This document shows positions 8,747 through 17,478 of a stretch of 45,617 bases of DNA, one piece after another (position 1 is the stretch's first letter; each line of letters begins with the position of its first letter). The notes below the pieces were generated by a model. It saw nothing but the letters and a program-made list of their open reading frames with translations, ran no database searches and had not been told where the DNA came from. Source of the stretch: Porticoccaceae bacterium UBA4026 (GTDB taxonomy: Bacteria > Pseudomonadota > Gammaproteobacteria > Pseudomonadales > Porticoccaceae); contig DGAQ01000017.1 of assembly GCA_002382445.1 (NCBI GenBank), positions 1,410 through 47,026 of the forward strand, read 5' to 3'. The position numbers were made by a program, and so were the translations under genes.

Positions 8747-9451
8747 TTATCCTGAAAAGCCGATATAAATAGCCCAGATAGCATAGATCACCAGCGAAGG
8801 AGCTACGGCAATCATGAAAGTTTTTTTGGAAGGTATATTTAGCCAAGAGCTCAGTCCAATGGTACCCAATGCAATACTCCAAAGGCTAAACAGGTTGAGA
8901 CTGCCCGCAAAGCTATACCAAACGCTGGATGACTCAGCTAAAAATCTCAGGCTAGTCGGCGAAAGATCTTCCAGTGACACCATACCTTCATTGGAAAACG
9001 CAATTACTAGGGCGCCAAGGAAGTATGACACAACTATAGGCATACTCACCCACCAACTAAAGCCATACCAGGCACCATAGGTCAGTTCGTTGGGGCTTGA
9101 GACTTTGGTTGTCAAATAAAAGTAGACTGCCATAATCGCATTGATCACGATAATGCCAATTGCACCACCGAGAGTTGAACTCCAAGTCATTGAAGTCTTG
9201 GTCATATAATCTTGGGTGGCCTGCAGTTCGTCACTCGACATATTTTTTTGCGAGGCCATTTGCTCGAGCATCTGATCAATCATCCATTCAAAATCTACAG
9301 CTGTGAAATAGTAAAGAAATAGAGCGACGGTAGAGGCTATTACTAGTCCAAAAGGAGCCCATGACCAGCCTTTCTTATTTTTAAGGGCATCAAAAGTTTC
9401 TCGAGGTGACGTTAAAATATCAACGCAGGCTTGCAAAGAATTGGATGACAT
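8747..9451 (-). CDS. YIP1-family integral membrane protein
   Basis: A 234-residue polytopic membrane protein resembling bacterial Yip1-domain proteins. The N-terminal cytoplasmic segment LQACVDILTSPRETFDALKNKKGW is characteristic: these proteins begin with a short 'P..F..L' stretch before about five hydrophobic helices. At least five helices are visible, including APFGLVIASTVALFLYYF, GAIGIIVINAIMAVYFYL and IVVSYFLGALVIAF. The gene lies about 100 bases upstream of the exporter genes on the same strand, so it may be their first cistron. Function is unknown; Yip1 proteins elsewhere are linked to membrane traffic, but bacterial members are uncharacterised. Confidence 0.75.
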   Translation of the reverse strand: MSSNSLQACVDILTSPRETFDALKNKKGWSWAPFGLVIASTVALFLYYFTAVDFEWMIDQMLEQMASQKNMSSDELQATQDYMTKTSMTWSSTLGGAIGIIVINAIMAVYFYLTTKVSSPNELTYGAWYGFSWWVSMPIVVSYFLGALVIAFSNEGMVSLEDLSPTSLRFLAESSSVWYSFAGSLNLFSLWSIALGTIGLSSWLNIPSKKTFMIAVAPSLVIYAIWAIYIGFSG

Positions 9452-9607
9452 TATTAAAGCTCCTTTTAAGTGATTTACATCCGATGATGCTGTTAAGACG
9501 TTGTGAATCTGAATTTGTATGTAGACAATATAAAGTGCTCACTTGATTGGAGTCAACCGGAGATGACATCTAAACCTTACTCTTGAGGCTGACTGGCTAG
9601 CCACAAC

Positions 9608-10222
9608 CTAGATTAAATATTGTTTTATCAGGGTAGCAATGACTGGCGACATAGAACTGACCAGTAGTATTGCCATTGCAATATTAAAGGCACGGTAGTG
9701 CAGAGGGTCATCTAAATAACGTTTTAGGCCGACTCCGAATATCAACCAAGTACCTACTGATATGCCTGCGGTGACGGAAAACGCAAAGGCGATAAACAAT
9801 ATCTGCCCTAGCATAGCGTCACCACTCGAGGTGTAAGCGGAGATTGCACCAGTCGCCATAACCCATGCCTTAGGGTTCACCCACTGAAATAATACCGCTT
9901 GTTGAAATCTTAGTGGCTTTGATACGTCGGCATTAATTACCGAAGGTTTTGATGACGCAATCAGCCAAGCAAGATACAGTAAATAGATAACCCCGATTAC
10001 CTTAATAAGCTCGTGAAGTAGGGGATATGCCTGAAAGACCAGGCCAAACCCAAGCCCTATTGCAATGACCATAATTGGGAAGCCTAAACAGATACCTAGC
10101 AGATGGGGTAGGCTTTTTTTAATTCCAAAATTAACCCCCGATGCCATAATCATTATATTGTTGGGTCCAGGGGTAATACTGGCCGTTGCGGCGAACACTA
10201 GTACTGCTAGGTATAACTCCAT
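9608..10222 (-). CDS. LysE-family amino-acid exporter
   Basis: A six-helix inner-membrane exporter of 204 residues in the LysE/RhtB superfamily. The N-terminal signature TPGPNNIMIMASGVNFGIKKSLPHLLGICLG (near 18-48) and the VNPKAWVMATGA segment (near 114-125) are the two family landmarks. Members export basic or neutral amino acids or homoserine lactones; the exact substrate cannot be read from the sequence. The gene is divergent from the sugar MFS permease across a 290-base spacer, in which I saw no strong promoter or repeat. Confidence 0.92.
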   Translation of the reverse strand: MELYLAVLVFAATASITPGPNNIMIMASGVNFGIKKSLPHLLGICLGFPIMVIAIGLGFGLVFQAYPLLHELIKVIGVIYLLYLAWLIASSKPSVINADVSKPLRFQQAVLFQWVNPKAWVMATGAISAYTSSGDAMLGQILFIAFAFSVTAGISVGTWLIFGVGLKRYLDDPLHYRAFNIAMAILLVSSMSPVIATLIKQYLI

Positions 10223-10512
10223 CGCTCAGTTGTTCCTGTGCAGGGTGGGTAAAGTATTTAACGCTTGAGCAGCCAGTATCTTAATCACCTCTGGTATTAC
10301 TTCAAAGCTTTTTAGCTTTCATATACTCTAGGTTCTGAGTAATTTACTCGGACGCATACGTCAGCCTTTAACCCTAAAGACGACCAAGTAACTCATTGTT
10401 GCGACCAAACAGGCTTTCTCTAAGACATATCTGTTGCATGAATTTCTATGCCCACTTATGCTCCAGAGGTGAAAAATTCCAATAAACAATAATACATTTT
10501 TAGGGGGTACAG

Positions 10513-11739
10513 ATGGCGGGCTCAAACTTAAATAGATCGGCAACAACGGTGGCCGGCGGCCAGCAACAAGAAACTCAAACGTTCGCGTTTATTGCAATGA
10601 CATGCCTGTTCTTCTTCTGGGGTTTTATCACGGTTCTCAATGATATTTTAATTCCGTTTTTGAAAGAGTCATTTGATCTTAACTACACTCAAGCGATGTT
10701 AGTGCAGTTTTGTTTCTTTGGCGCTTACTTCATCGTGTCACCGTTTGCGGGCAGGCTAATTGACAGGGTAGGCTTTCAGATGGGTATTGTCATTGGACTG
10801 CTAACCACCGCTTTCGGTTGCATACTTTTTTATCCCTCAGCAGACCTTCATATTTATGCTCTATTTTTGTTTGCGTTCTTTGTGCTGGCGAGTGGTATTA
10901 CTATTCTACAGGTGGCGGCTAATCCTTACGTTGCAGCCTTGGGACCAGAGAAAACCGCGGCAAGTCGTCTTAACTTGGCTCAGGCGGCCAATTCTTTGGG
11001 AACTACCGTAGGGCCGTTCCTAGGCTCTATGCTGATTTTGGGTGTCGTTGCCGCAGATGCGTCTGCGGTGCAGATGCCTTACCTAATGATTGCTGCAGTA
11101 CTGGTTGCTGCGGCTCTGTTGTTCAGAGGTATTAAGTTACCAAAACTCGCTCATGTTGAAACCAATGATGATGTTTCAGGTGACAGTGTTTGGAATCATC
11201 GTCCGCTAGTACTTGGTGCACTTGCGATCTTTATGTATGTCGGAGGAGAAGTATCCATAGGCAGTTTTTTGGTCAATTATTTTGCTGAAAGTTCTATTGC
11301 GGGGATGGAGATAGCAGAGGCTGGCGAAATGGTGGTCTGGTACTGGGGGGCAGCTATGGTTGGTCGCTTGGTGGGCGCTGCGCTCATGAACTTTATACCT
11401 TCCACAAAATACCTTGCTGTGAATGCCTTGATCGCGATTGTCATGATAATTGTCAGCATGAATACGTCTGGAAATATAGCCATGTATTCTATTTTGGCGG
11501 TGGGGTTCTTTAACTCTATTATGTTCCCAACTATTTTCACCTTAGCTGTTAAGGGTTTGGGTGCTATGACCAGTAAGGGTTCAGGTCTTGTATGCCAGGG
11601 CATTGTTGGCGGCGCTTTGGTACCCCTGATTCAGGGTGTTGTTGCTGACAGTATAGGCATCCAATTGAGTTTCATCGTGCCGATGGTCTGTTATATATAT
11701 ATCGGTTGGTATGCTCTGAAGGGTGCTGATCAGTCTTAA
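10513..11739 (+). CDS. FucP-family sugar/H+ symporter (MFS)
   Basis: A 408-residue, 12-helix MFS permease of the FucP/GluP family of L-fucose, glucose/galactose and N-acetylglucosamine transporters. Diagnostic segments are FFFWGFITVLNDILIPFLK near 33-51, ILQVAANPYVAALGPEKTAASRLNLAQAANSLGTTVGP near 136-173, and SIMFPTIFTLAVKGLG in the C-terminal half. The ATG at 10513 follows a strong AGGGGG site with 5-base spacing. A perfect terminator follows 30 bases after the stop, so it is monocistronic. The sugar is not identifiable. The FAH/SDR genes at 26-31 kb resemble sugar-acid catabolism enzymes, but nothing in the sequence links them to this transporter. Confidence 0.9.
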   Translation: MAGSNLNRSATTVAGGQQQETQTFAFIAMTCLFFFWGFITVLNDILIPFLKESFDLNYTQAMLVQFCFFGAYFIVSPFAGRLIDRVGFQMGIVIGLLTTAFGCILFYPSADLHIYALFLFAFFVLASGITILQVAANPYVAALGPEKTAASRLNLAQAANSLGTTVGPFLGSMLILGVVAADASAVQMPYLMIAAVLVAAALLFRGIKLPKLAHVETNDDVSGDSVWNHRPLVLGALAIFMYVGGEVSIGSFLVNYFAESSIAGMEIAEAGEMVVWYWGAAMVGRLVGAALMNFIPSTKYLAVNALIAIVMIIVSMNTSGNIAMYSILAVGFFNSIMFPTIFTLAVKGLGAMTSKGSGLVCQGIVGGALVPLIQGVVADSIGIQLSFIVPMVCYIYIGWYALKGADQS

Positions 11740-11769
11740 GTTCTAGCATTATTGATTGAGATAACAAGA

Positions 11770-11803
11770 GGCAACTTTCGGATACCGAGAGTTGTCTTTT
11801 TCT
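11770..11803 (+). terminator. Rho-independent terminator after the sugar permease
   Basis: Arms 11770-11781 and 11785-11796 pair over 12 bases (two G-U pairs) around a 3-base ATA loop, followed directly by TTTTT. This is a textbook intrinsic terminator and separates the MFS gene from the TSUP gene. Confidence 0.92.
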
Positions 11804-11863
11804 GTTGTAATGTCGCCCTCAACCTAGGGGCGCGACTAGGGTCCTAAAGTCAGTCACGCAAAA

Positions 11864-12649
11864 GTGGCCACACTAATTATGTTTGAAATTACGTCGATGA
11901 TGGATATTGTCTTGGAAATTGGCTTGTTACAGCTTATGTTTATATGGGCTGTGGTTATCTTCGCCTCGCTATTGCGTTCGTTCACGGGCTTTGGCTTTGC
12001 GCTGACAGCAGTGCCGGTCTTCTCTTTATTGTTATCGCCCACTGACGCAGTTGTTCTTAGCGCCGCTTTGACTTTATGCAGTAATTTATTGGGTGTCCGG
12101 ACCTACTGGGGAGTGGTGCCGCTAAGGCCAATGCTACCTCTAGTAGTGATGGCTGTGATTGGAACCGTCCTTGGGACGTTGTTGTTGAGCATTATCTCCC
12201 TTCAACAGTTCCAGATCTGGGCTGGAGCCGCCGTCATTGTTGCCTGTTTGGTGCTGATGTCATACAAGCCTTCCACTTACAGAGTGAGCCCTCTAATGAC
12301 CAAGATCACCGGTCTGATCTCTGGATTGATGAATGGGGCGCTGGCAATTCCAGGTCCACCGATGATTATCTACGCCATGCTCACTGAGCCCGAACCTGAG
12401 CGAAGTCGAGCCCTGTTGATCACCTTCTTTTTAGTCTCGGCGGCAGTCGCTTTAGTGTCATTCGGTGTGGCAGGGTTTATCTCGGAGCAGTCATTTTGGT
12501 ATCTGCTATTGGCATTTCCCGCTATGATTTTGGGAGATAAGCTAGGGTTTTATCTCTTCCAGCGCTTCGGTGGGCGACTGTATCGTCGGATAGCCATCAC
12601 GGCATTGTTGGCCATTGGTGTCACTATTAGTCTGCGCGCAATACTGTAG
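11864..12649 (+). CDS. TSUP-family permease (TauE/SafE sulfite exporter family)
   Basis: A 261-residue polytopic membrane protein of the TauE/SafE/TSUP family, whose members export sulfite, sulfoacetate or other organosulfur and C2 anions. The two internal repeats are visible as RSFTGFGFALTAVPVFSLLLSPTDAV (residues ~38-63) and GLISGLMNGALAIPGPPMIIYAML (~149-172), each with the family glycine/proline motif. The start is uncertain: GTG at 11864, ATG at 11879 and the ATG pair near 11897 are all possible, and none has a clear ribosome-binding site. An organosulfur role would fit the DMSP-related genes nearby, but that is only suggestive. Confidence 0.87.
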   Translation: MATLIMFEITSMMDIVLEIGLLQLMFIWAVVIFASLLRSFTGFGFALTAVPVFSLLLSPTDAVVLSAALTLCSNLLGVRTYWGVVPLRPMLPLVVMAVIGTVLGTLLLSIISLQQFQIWAGAAVIVACLVLMSYKPSTYRVSPLMTKITGLISGLMNGALAIPGPPMIIYAMLTEPEPERSRALLITFFLVSAAVALVSFGVAGFISEQSFWYLLLAFPAMILGDKLGFYLFQRFGGRLYRRIAITALLAIGVTISLRAIL

Positions 12650-12671
12650 ATGATCAGTTCAGCTAAAACAG

Positions 12672-12696
12672 AGCCTTAGTTGTTAAGGCTTTCCTC
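12672..12696 (+). terminator. Weak intrinsic terminator candidate after the TSUP gene
   Basis: AGCCTTA (12672-12678) and TAAGGCT (12684-12690) form a 7-bp stem with a 5-base loop, followed by TTCCTC rather than a pure T run. It lies 22 bases after the TSUP stop codon. Confidence 0.45.
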
Positions 12697-12821
12697 AATT
12701 CTATTAATGTGCGGCTTCGGAAACTCAGAAGACAGCGATTAATTTCTTAAGTTGGTAATATTGAAGTAGCAAAATTCTGGGCCTAAGCAGGGCTTAGAAA
12801 AGACTACCTTGGCCCTATCTA

Positions 12822-13205
12822 TTACTCGACTAAAGGGACAGAGGCGTTGGCAACTACAAGCCATTTATCACCCTGCTTTTGAAAAACATGCATACTCGAG
12901 TGAGGGTCTGAGCCAGCTGCAGAATGCACCATGACAGCGACATCTTCCCTCAAAAATTTAATTTGATAACCACTGACTGTGTAGACTTCATCCGTGGGAG
13001 TCGCAGACGCCTGATCGAGCATTTCACTAATACCTACAATGCCGTTTGGACCTATTGCGATGACATCTTCTGAAACAAAGCCAGCGGGTCCGCCAGCATT
13101 ACCCCATTGTTTATCTAATTCGATCAATTCAGCGCGATCGCCAGCGAAAGTAAATGTAGAAAATGCCGTGATGAAAACTATCGATATTTTTTTAATGAGT
13201 CCCAT
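12822..13205 (-). CDS. Secreted SnoaL/DUF4440-like small protein
   Basis: A 127-residue exported protein. Starting at the ATG at 13205, which is preceded by AGGAAGG at 13213-13219, it begins with a signal peptide (MGLIKKISIVFITAFSTFTFA). The rest looks like a short NTF2/DUF4440-type cone: LIELDKQWGNA, FVSEDVIAIGPNGIVGISEMLDQ and SSMHVFQKQGDKWLVVANASVPL match the usual order. The frame is open 13 codons further upstream, but that start lacks a ribosome-binding site and would bury the signal peptide. No catalytic residues can be assigned. It lies about 150 bases downstream of the metalloprotease on the same strand. Confidence 0.72.
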   Translation of the reverse strand: MGLIKKISIVFITAFSTFTFAGDRAELIELDKQWGNAGGPAGFVSEDVIAIGPNGIVGISEMLDQASATPTDEVYTVSGYQIKFLREDVAVMVHSAAGSDPHSSMHVFQKQGDKWLVVANASVPLVE

Positions 13206-13352
13206 AATAAAACCTTCCTGTTTAAAGAGTGAGTAAAAATGCAAACTATCAAGCTATCAGTATAGGCGGAAATTTCATAAATGGGAAAATTGCCTACTAT
13301 GACCCTGTGACTGTTTGTACTTAGGCTGTCTTCTTGAGCCGTAATTTAGACG

Positions 13353-15806
13353 CTAATACTCAAAGTCACAGGTCATATTGTCCATTCCTATCGGTGATCC
13401 ATCCGGCACTTTGACGGTTTTTTGAGGCGTTATTTCCATTGGTAAGTTGATGAAAGCCTCGATTTTATCGACTAGATATTGCGCATTCATGCCAGATATG
13501 GACTTTATTCTTCCTTGACCCACTAATCCACGGGAACCTGTGCTTTTGCCGCCATTTTTAAGCGCTTTTAAATGAGCTCTTACTGTTGCGCGCACCGAAT
13601 TTGAAATCTGTTGGTTATTGGCTAACATAATTAAATGGTCGACTAGTTTAGCTTGGGTCATCATCTTTATTTCGGCGGATATGCCTCTGAGGGATTTGCC
13701 AGAAAAAACTGCACCACTAACTTGTTGCAGTAGTTCATTCAACCCAAACAGGCTCTCATCTTGAAGTTGCTGTATATAAACACGATTAGCTCGACCCCCT
13801 TCAAGTAGGAATTTAAAAACGACATCTACAACATTTTCTGCGGGTGCTATAGGGTCAAATATAGGACCCATTCGTGAAACGAAAGTCTCTCTATTGCGTG
13901 GATAACCGAAAGGCCGCGGAGGAATTAATGCCAAAATATGTTCTGGCACCTCTAATTGGTCAGGCTCTATAGCTAAAAGTAAGGCATCCAAAGAGTGTTG
14001 TTGAATAGCTGCGGGAACCCAGCTTTGGCCCGGTTGGTTGTCACCTTTGATTTTGTAGCTATAGTCCATGCCGCCAATAAGTTTGGCGGTGGCTTCTAGT
14101 TGATAGCGATGCATTAGGTAGAGTGGTACCAAGACTTCTTCTAGGGTGGCTTCGGGCTGGCCAGTGGGTATTGCATTTAGATTAAAGCTAGCCATCTTAG
14201 ATTCGCGCAGAGCAAGCATTCGTTTGAGCTCACCGGACGCTGAACCGCCATTGTCCCAGAGGTGCGATCGAGGGTGTACCCCGCTGGAATCTCTAGCATC
14301 GGCATCTGTAATAAACTCATAACCGTCGGCATAGGTATCCTGCAATGATTTTTCTAAATACGAAGCTTCGTCGATGCCCTCAGTTGGGTAGCTATAACCA
14401 TAACTGATGGCACGCTTATCCCAGGCGCCGATCTTATCGTCATAGGCGCTGTTTAAGCTAATATGTCCTTTAGCATCTTGATTAACAAGAGGGTAGGGAT
14501 AATCCATAACCGAGGCTCTGCCAACAACTGAGGACGCGAAATTATGCGCTAGCCCGATGGTGTGCCCAATTTCATGCGCAGATAATTGTTTTAGTCGTGC
14601 CACAGCTAGTTCGAGCATTCGCTTATCAGCTGTGTTGCCTTCTTCAAAAGGCTGCAAAAGACCTTGGGAAATCAGGTAATCCTGCCTGACACGCAATGAC
14701 CCTAGTGATACATGACCTTTTACTATTTCACCAGTTCTAGGATCTCTCACGCTAGCGCCATAAGACCAGCCGCGGGTTGAGCGATGTACCCATTGAATAA
14801 CGTTGTAGCGAACATCAAGAAAGTCCATGCCTTGCGGAGCGATCTCAACACGAAATGCATTTTTAAATCCGGCTGCTTCAAAAGCTTGATTCCACCAGTT
14901 TCCCCCTTCGAGCAAGGCGGACTTGATCGGTTCGGGCGTGCCAGGATCAAGGTAATAAACAATCGGCTCTACAGCCTCAGAGAGTGCTGAGATAGGATCT
15001 TTTTTGATTAACCTGTGACGGGTGATATAACGCTTTTCGATAGGCTCGGCGATAGGTGTTGAAAAATCCATAAACGTGACCCTATTAAAGCCAGATCGAG
15101 GATCAAATAATCTAGGAGTGTATTGATCATCAGGCAGTTGCACAAAAGAGTGTCGTTGACGCACTGTGATTGAATTAGGGCTAGGTACCACTGACTTAAT
15201 ATAGGCGCCCGTGGCTTTTCCGGTGAGGGTGATAGTCGCTTCTACCTCAGTGTTTTGCGGGAAATTTTTAACCATTGGAAAGTGCAAGCCTGATCGGCTT
15301 AAATCGGGTGTATAGGTACCTTGATCGAGGCTGCTTAACCGCTGTGCTACGCCATGAGTATCTTGTAAGTAAAACTTCGTCGCCTCAACAATTAGGCTAT
15401 TGCCCTCTTGTTGCAATATATCAAAGCCCCATAGAATAGACTCTGCAAAAGCATCTTGTATTGATTGCACCTCATCAGCATTGTCAGAGGAGGCGCGAAA
15501 AGCCATGTTTTTGTGGACCAAAAATACTTTATTACCACTTTTTCTGAATGCCACGACTCGGGTATCGCCTAACTGGCCGCGGTCTAACCCGATATCATTA
15601 GACCCAATACCTGATGTAAGTGCGCTTAGATACAAAAAGTCTTCATCAAGCTTGTTAATGGCTAAAAAGATTTTTCCCTGGTCTTCGTCTAAATAAAAAT
15701 TAATGAACCCTTCTTTTTTAATCAACTCATCGAGCGCTATTTCATCCCCATAGGCAATATTAGAAAAACTAAAAAACATTATAAGAGTAAAGAGCAGACG
15801 ATTCAT
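13353..15806 (-). CDS. Secreted zinc metalloprotease, DUF5117/DUF4953 (metzincin-like)
   Basis: An 817-residue exported protein. From the ATG at 15806 it starts with a signal peptide (MNRLLFTLIMFFSFSNIAYG). The order seen is a short DUF5118-like start (FINFYLDEDQGKIFLAI), a DUF5117-like region (residues ~60-270) and a catalytic domain. Near residues 407-417 lies HEIGHTIGLAH, the HExxHxxGxxH zinc motif of metzincins, followed by a Met-turn-like SVMDYPYP. This family is common in Gammaproteobacteria and Bacteroidetes and is thought to act in the periplasm or outside; substrates are not established. It is divergent from the M28 peptidase across a 257-base spacer, suggesting a protein- or peptide-degrading locus. 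A GTG three codons upstream is possible but less likely. Confidence 0.88.
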   Translation of the reverse strand: MNRLLFTLIMFFSFSNIAYGDEIALDELIKKEGFINFYLDEDQGKIFLAINKLDEDFLYLSALTSGIGSNDIGLDRGQLGDTRVVAFRKSGNKVFLVHKNMAFRASSDNADEVQSIQDAFAESILWGFDILQQEGNSLIVEATKFYLQDTHGVAQRLSSLDQGTYTPDLSRSGLHFPMVKNFPQNTEVEATITLTGKATGAYIKSVVPSPNSITVRQRHSFVQLPDDQYTPRLFDPRSGFNRVTFMDFSTPIAEPIEKRYITRHRLIKKDPISALSEAVEPIVYYLDPGTPEPIKSALLEGGNWWNQAFEAAGFKNAFRVEIAPQGMDFLDVRYNVIQWVHRSTRGWSYGASVRDPRTGEIVKGHVSLGSLRVRQDYLISQGLLQPFEEGNTADKRMLELAVARLKQLSAHEIGHTIGLAHNFASSVVGRASVMDYPYPLVNQDAKGHISLNSAYDDKIGAWDKRAISYGYSYPTEGIDEASYLEKSLQDTYADGYEFITDADARDSSGVHPRSHLWDNGGSASGELKRMLALRESKMASFNLNAIPTGQPEATLEEVLVPLYLMHRYQLEATAKLIGGMDYSYKIKGDNQPGQSWVPAAIQQHSLDALLLAIEPDQLEVPEHILALIPPRPFGYPRNRETFVSRMGPIFDPIAPAENVVDVVFKFLLEGGRANRVYIQQLQDESLFGLNELLQQVSGAVFSGKSLRGISAEIKMMTQAKLVDHLIMLANNQQISNSVRATVRAHLKALKNGGKSTGSRGLVGQGRIKSISGMNAQYLVDKIEAFINLPMEITPQKTVKVPDGSPIGMDNMTCDFEY

Positions 15807-16063
15807 AAAACACACCTATCCTGAGTTTGGTTGGGCCACAACTTAAAAGTTGGGTAATCTTTGTTTAGAGTCTAATAATAATTTTTGTTACATTACAGCA
15901 TGCGAAATGTTTTTTAATCGCCTGTGCAAGAATAAACAAAACTAACTGTGGTTGAAAGCATGATCATCTGAGGTTGTTGCTGGGCTCACGATTTTGCATT
16001 GCTAGGCTAACGGCTTACACTGGATTTATCGGCCAAATTGAGACTTAAAATGGAGTTATTGTT

Positions 16064-17344
16064 ATGTCGGACTTAAATGATCGTGTTATTGGTTCTTTGG
16101 GTAGAACCAAAGGTATTTTTGCATGGCCTTTTCTGGGCTGCGCTGTGCTTGGGTTAGTTGCCAACAGCACGATTTTCAGTGCCGTTGCAAGTGCCGATCC
16201 GATCAAGAGCTTAGTTGATCGGTTAACGCTGGACAGTTATAAAACCACACTTAAAGGCCTAACTCAATTTGGCGATCGTCGCCAAGGTACGACGCGTAAT
16301 CGCAGTGCAATCGATTGGATAGAGCAACGGTTACAGGAGGTTGGTTGTGACAATGTAGAGCGAATAACCTATTCCTTTAGTTCTGAGCCAATAGCATCGA
16401 GAACCCGCAAGCCAGTGGTTAATGACCCAGTACAACTTCAGACCTCAACCGGTGGGGCTGTAGGCCGCAATGGCAGCGGCCCTGGCGGCGCATCGGTTTA
16501 TGGTTATCGTGCAGAAACTGGCGTCAATCGCGATTTGGCGGCTCAGCCTTATCAGCGAATTCAGGCGATTAATGCTGAGCAGCCGATTGATGGGGAGCGG
16601 CAGCAAGTCTATTGCACTAAAATCGGTACTACCCATCCGCAAGAAATGTATATAGTCGGTGCTCACCTGGACGGTCATGGAGTGAATGAGGCAGTCAATG
16701 ATGACGGTTCAGGCACTGCGTTAGTGATAGAGTTAGCACGCATATTCAGCTCCCCTGATGTAAGTACTAAGCGCTCAATTCGCTTTGCCCTTTGGAATAA
16801 TGAAGAAACTGGATTGAATGGGTCCAGAGCCTATGTGGAGCAACGCCAGCATTTACAGGGTATCGAGAATCCAGTGGGCTCAGGTAGTTATCCCGAACCT
16901 CGATGGTTAGGCATGATTCAGCATGACATGATGCTGTGGGATCATGGTGCACCCCGTGCTGATGGGACGGTTAGTGCCGAGCAGCGACCAGAGGCTGATG
17001 TGAACATTGAGTTTCAGTCTAATTCTGACCTTGCGGAGCAGTCCATGAGGTTAGCCTTTTTATTCAAGGCCGCGGCGGATACCTACAACACAGATTACCC
17101 GGCGACAGTTGGTCCTCACATGACCAATACAGATTCTACGCCGTTTATGAATATTGTTCCCTCTATCAGTCTGCGGGAAAATGAGCGTGGAGCGCATACA
17201 GGTGCTGGGTGGAATCCAACCTGGCATACGCCGCTCGATGTCTGGACAAGCTTTAGTGACAAAGACTTTAGGTTGGGCCTAAATGCCGCTCAAACCACGC
17301 TGTCTGCCGTAGCACAGCTGACCGACGCTAAGATCAAGGAGTAG
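16064..17344 (+). CDS. M28-family metallopeptidase, probably exported
   Basis: A 426-residue zinc aminopeptidase-like protein. The di-zinc site is visible: the first ligand histidine in GAHLDGHG (near 200-207), the bridging aspartate in NDDGSGTA, the glutamate pair in NNEETGLNGSRAY (near 244-256), an aspartate in MIQHDMM, and the last histidine in GAHTGAGWNPTWHTPLD near the end. A hydrophobic stretch (FAWPFLGCAVLGLVANSTIFSAVASA, residues ~19-44) suggests export or a membrane anchor, though it starts later than in a standard signal peptide. The ATG is preceded by GGAG with 8-base spacing. It likely trims peptides released by the divergent metalloprotease; that pairing is inference. Confidence 0.88.
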   Translation: MSDLNDRVIGSLGRTKGIFAWPFLGCAVLGLVANSTIFSAVASADPIKSLVDRLTLDSYKTTLKGLTQFGDRRQGTTRNRSAIDWIEQRLQEVGCDNVERITYSFSSEPIASRTRKPVVNDPVQLQTSTGGAVGRNGSGPGGASVYGYRAETGVNRDLAAQPYQRIQAINAEQPIDGERQQVYCTKIGTTHPQEMYIVGAHLDGHGVNEAVNDDGSGTALVIELARIFSSPDVSTKRSIRFALWNNEETGLNGSRAYVEQRQHLQGIENPVGSGSYPEPRWLGMIQHDMMLWDHGAPRADGTVSAEQRPEADVNIEFQSNSDLAEQSMRLAFLFKAAADTYNTDYPATVGPHMTNTDSTPFMNIVPSISLRENERGAHTGAGWNPTWHTPLDVWTSFSDKDFRLGLNAAQTTLSAVAQLTDAKIKE

Positions 17345-17478
17345 ATCCAAAATAGATTAGGAGAGCCTTCGGCTAGCGATTATTGCTTTTAATGCCGAGC
17401 CTGGCATTCCACTTTCCGAACCAGTCTGCATGACATTTTTTTGGTTGGTTTGGAGATTAACAAGCAGTAGCTTTATTT

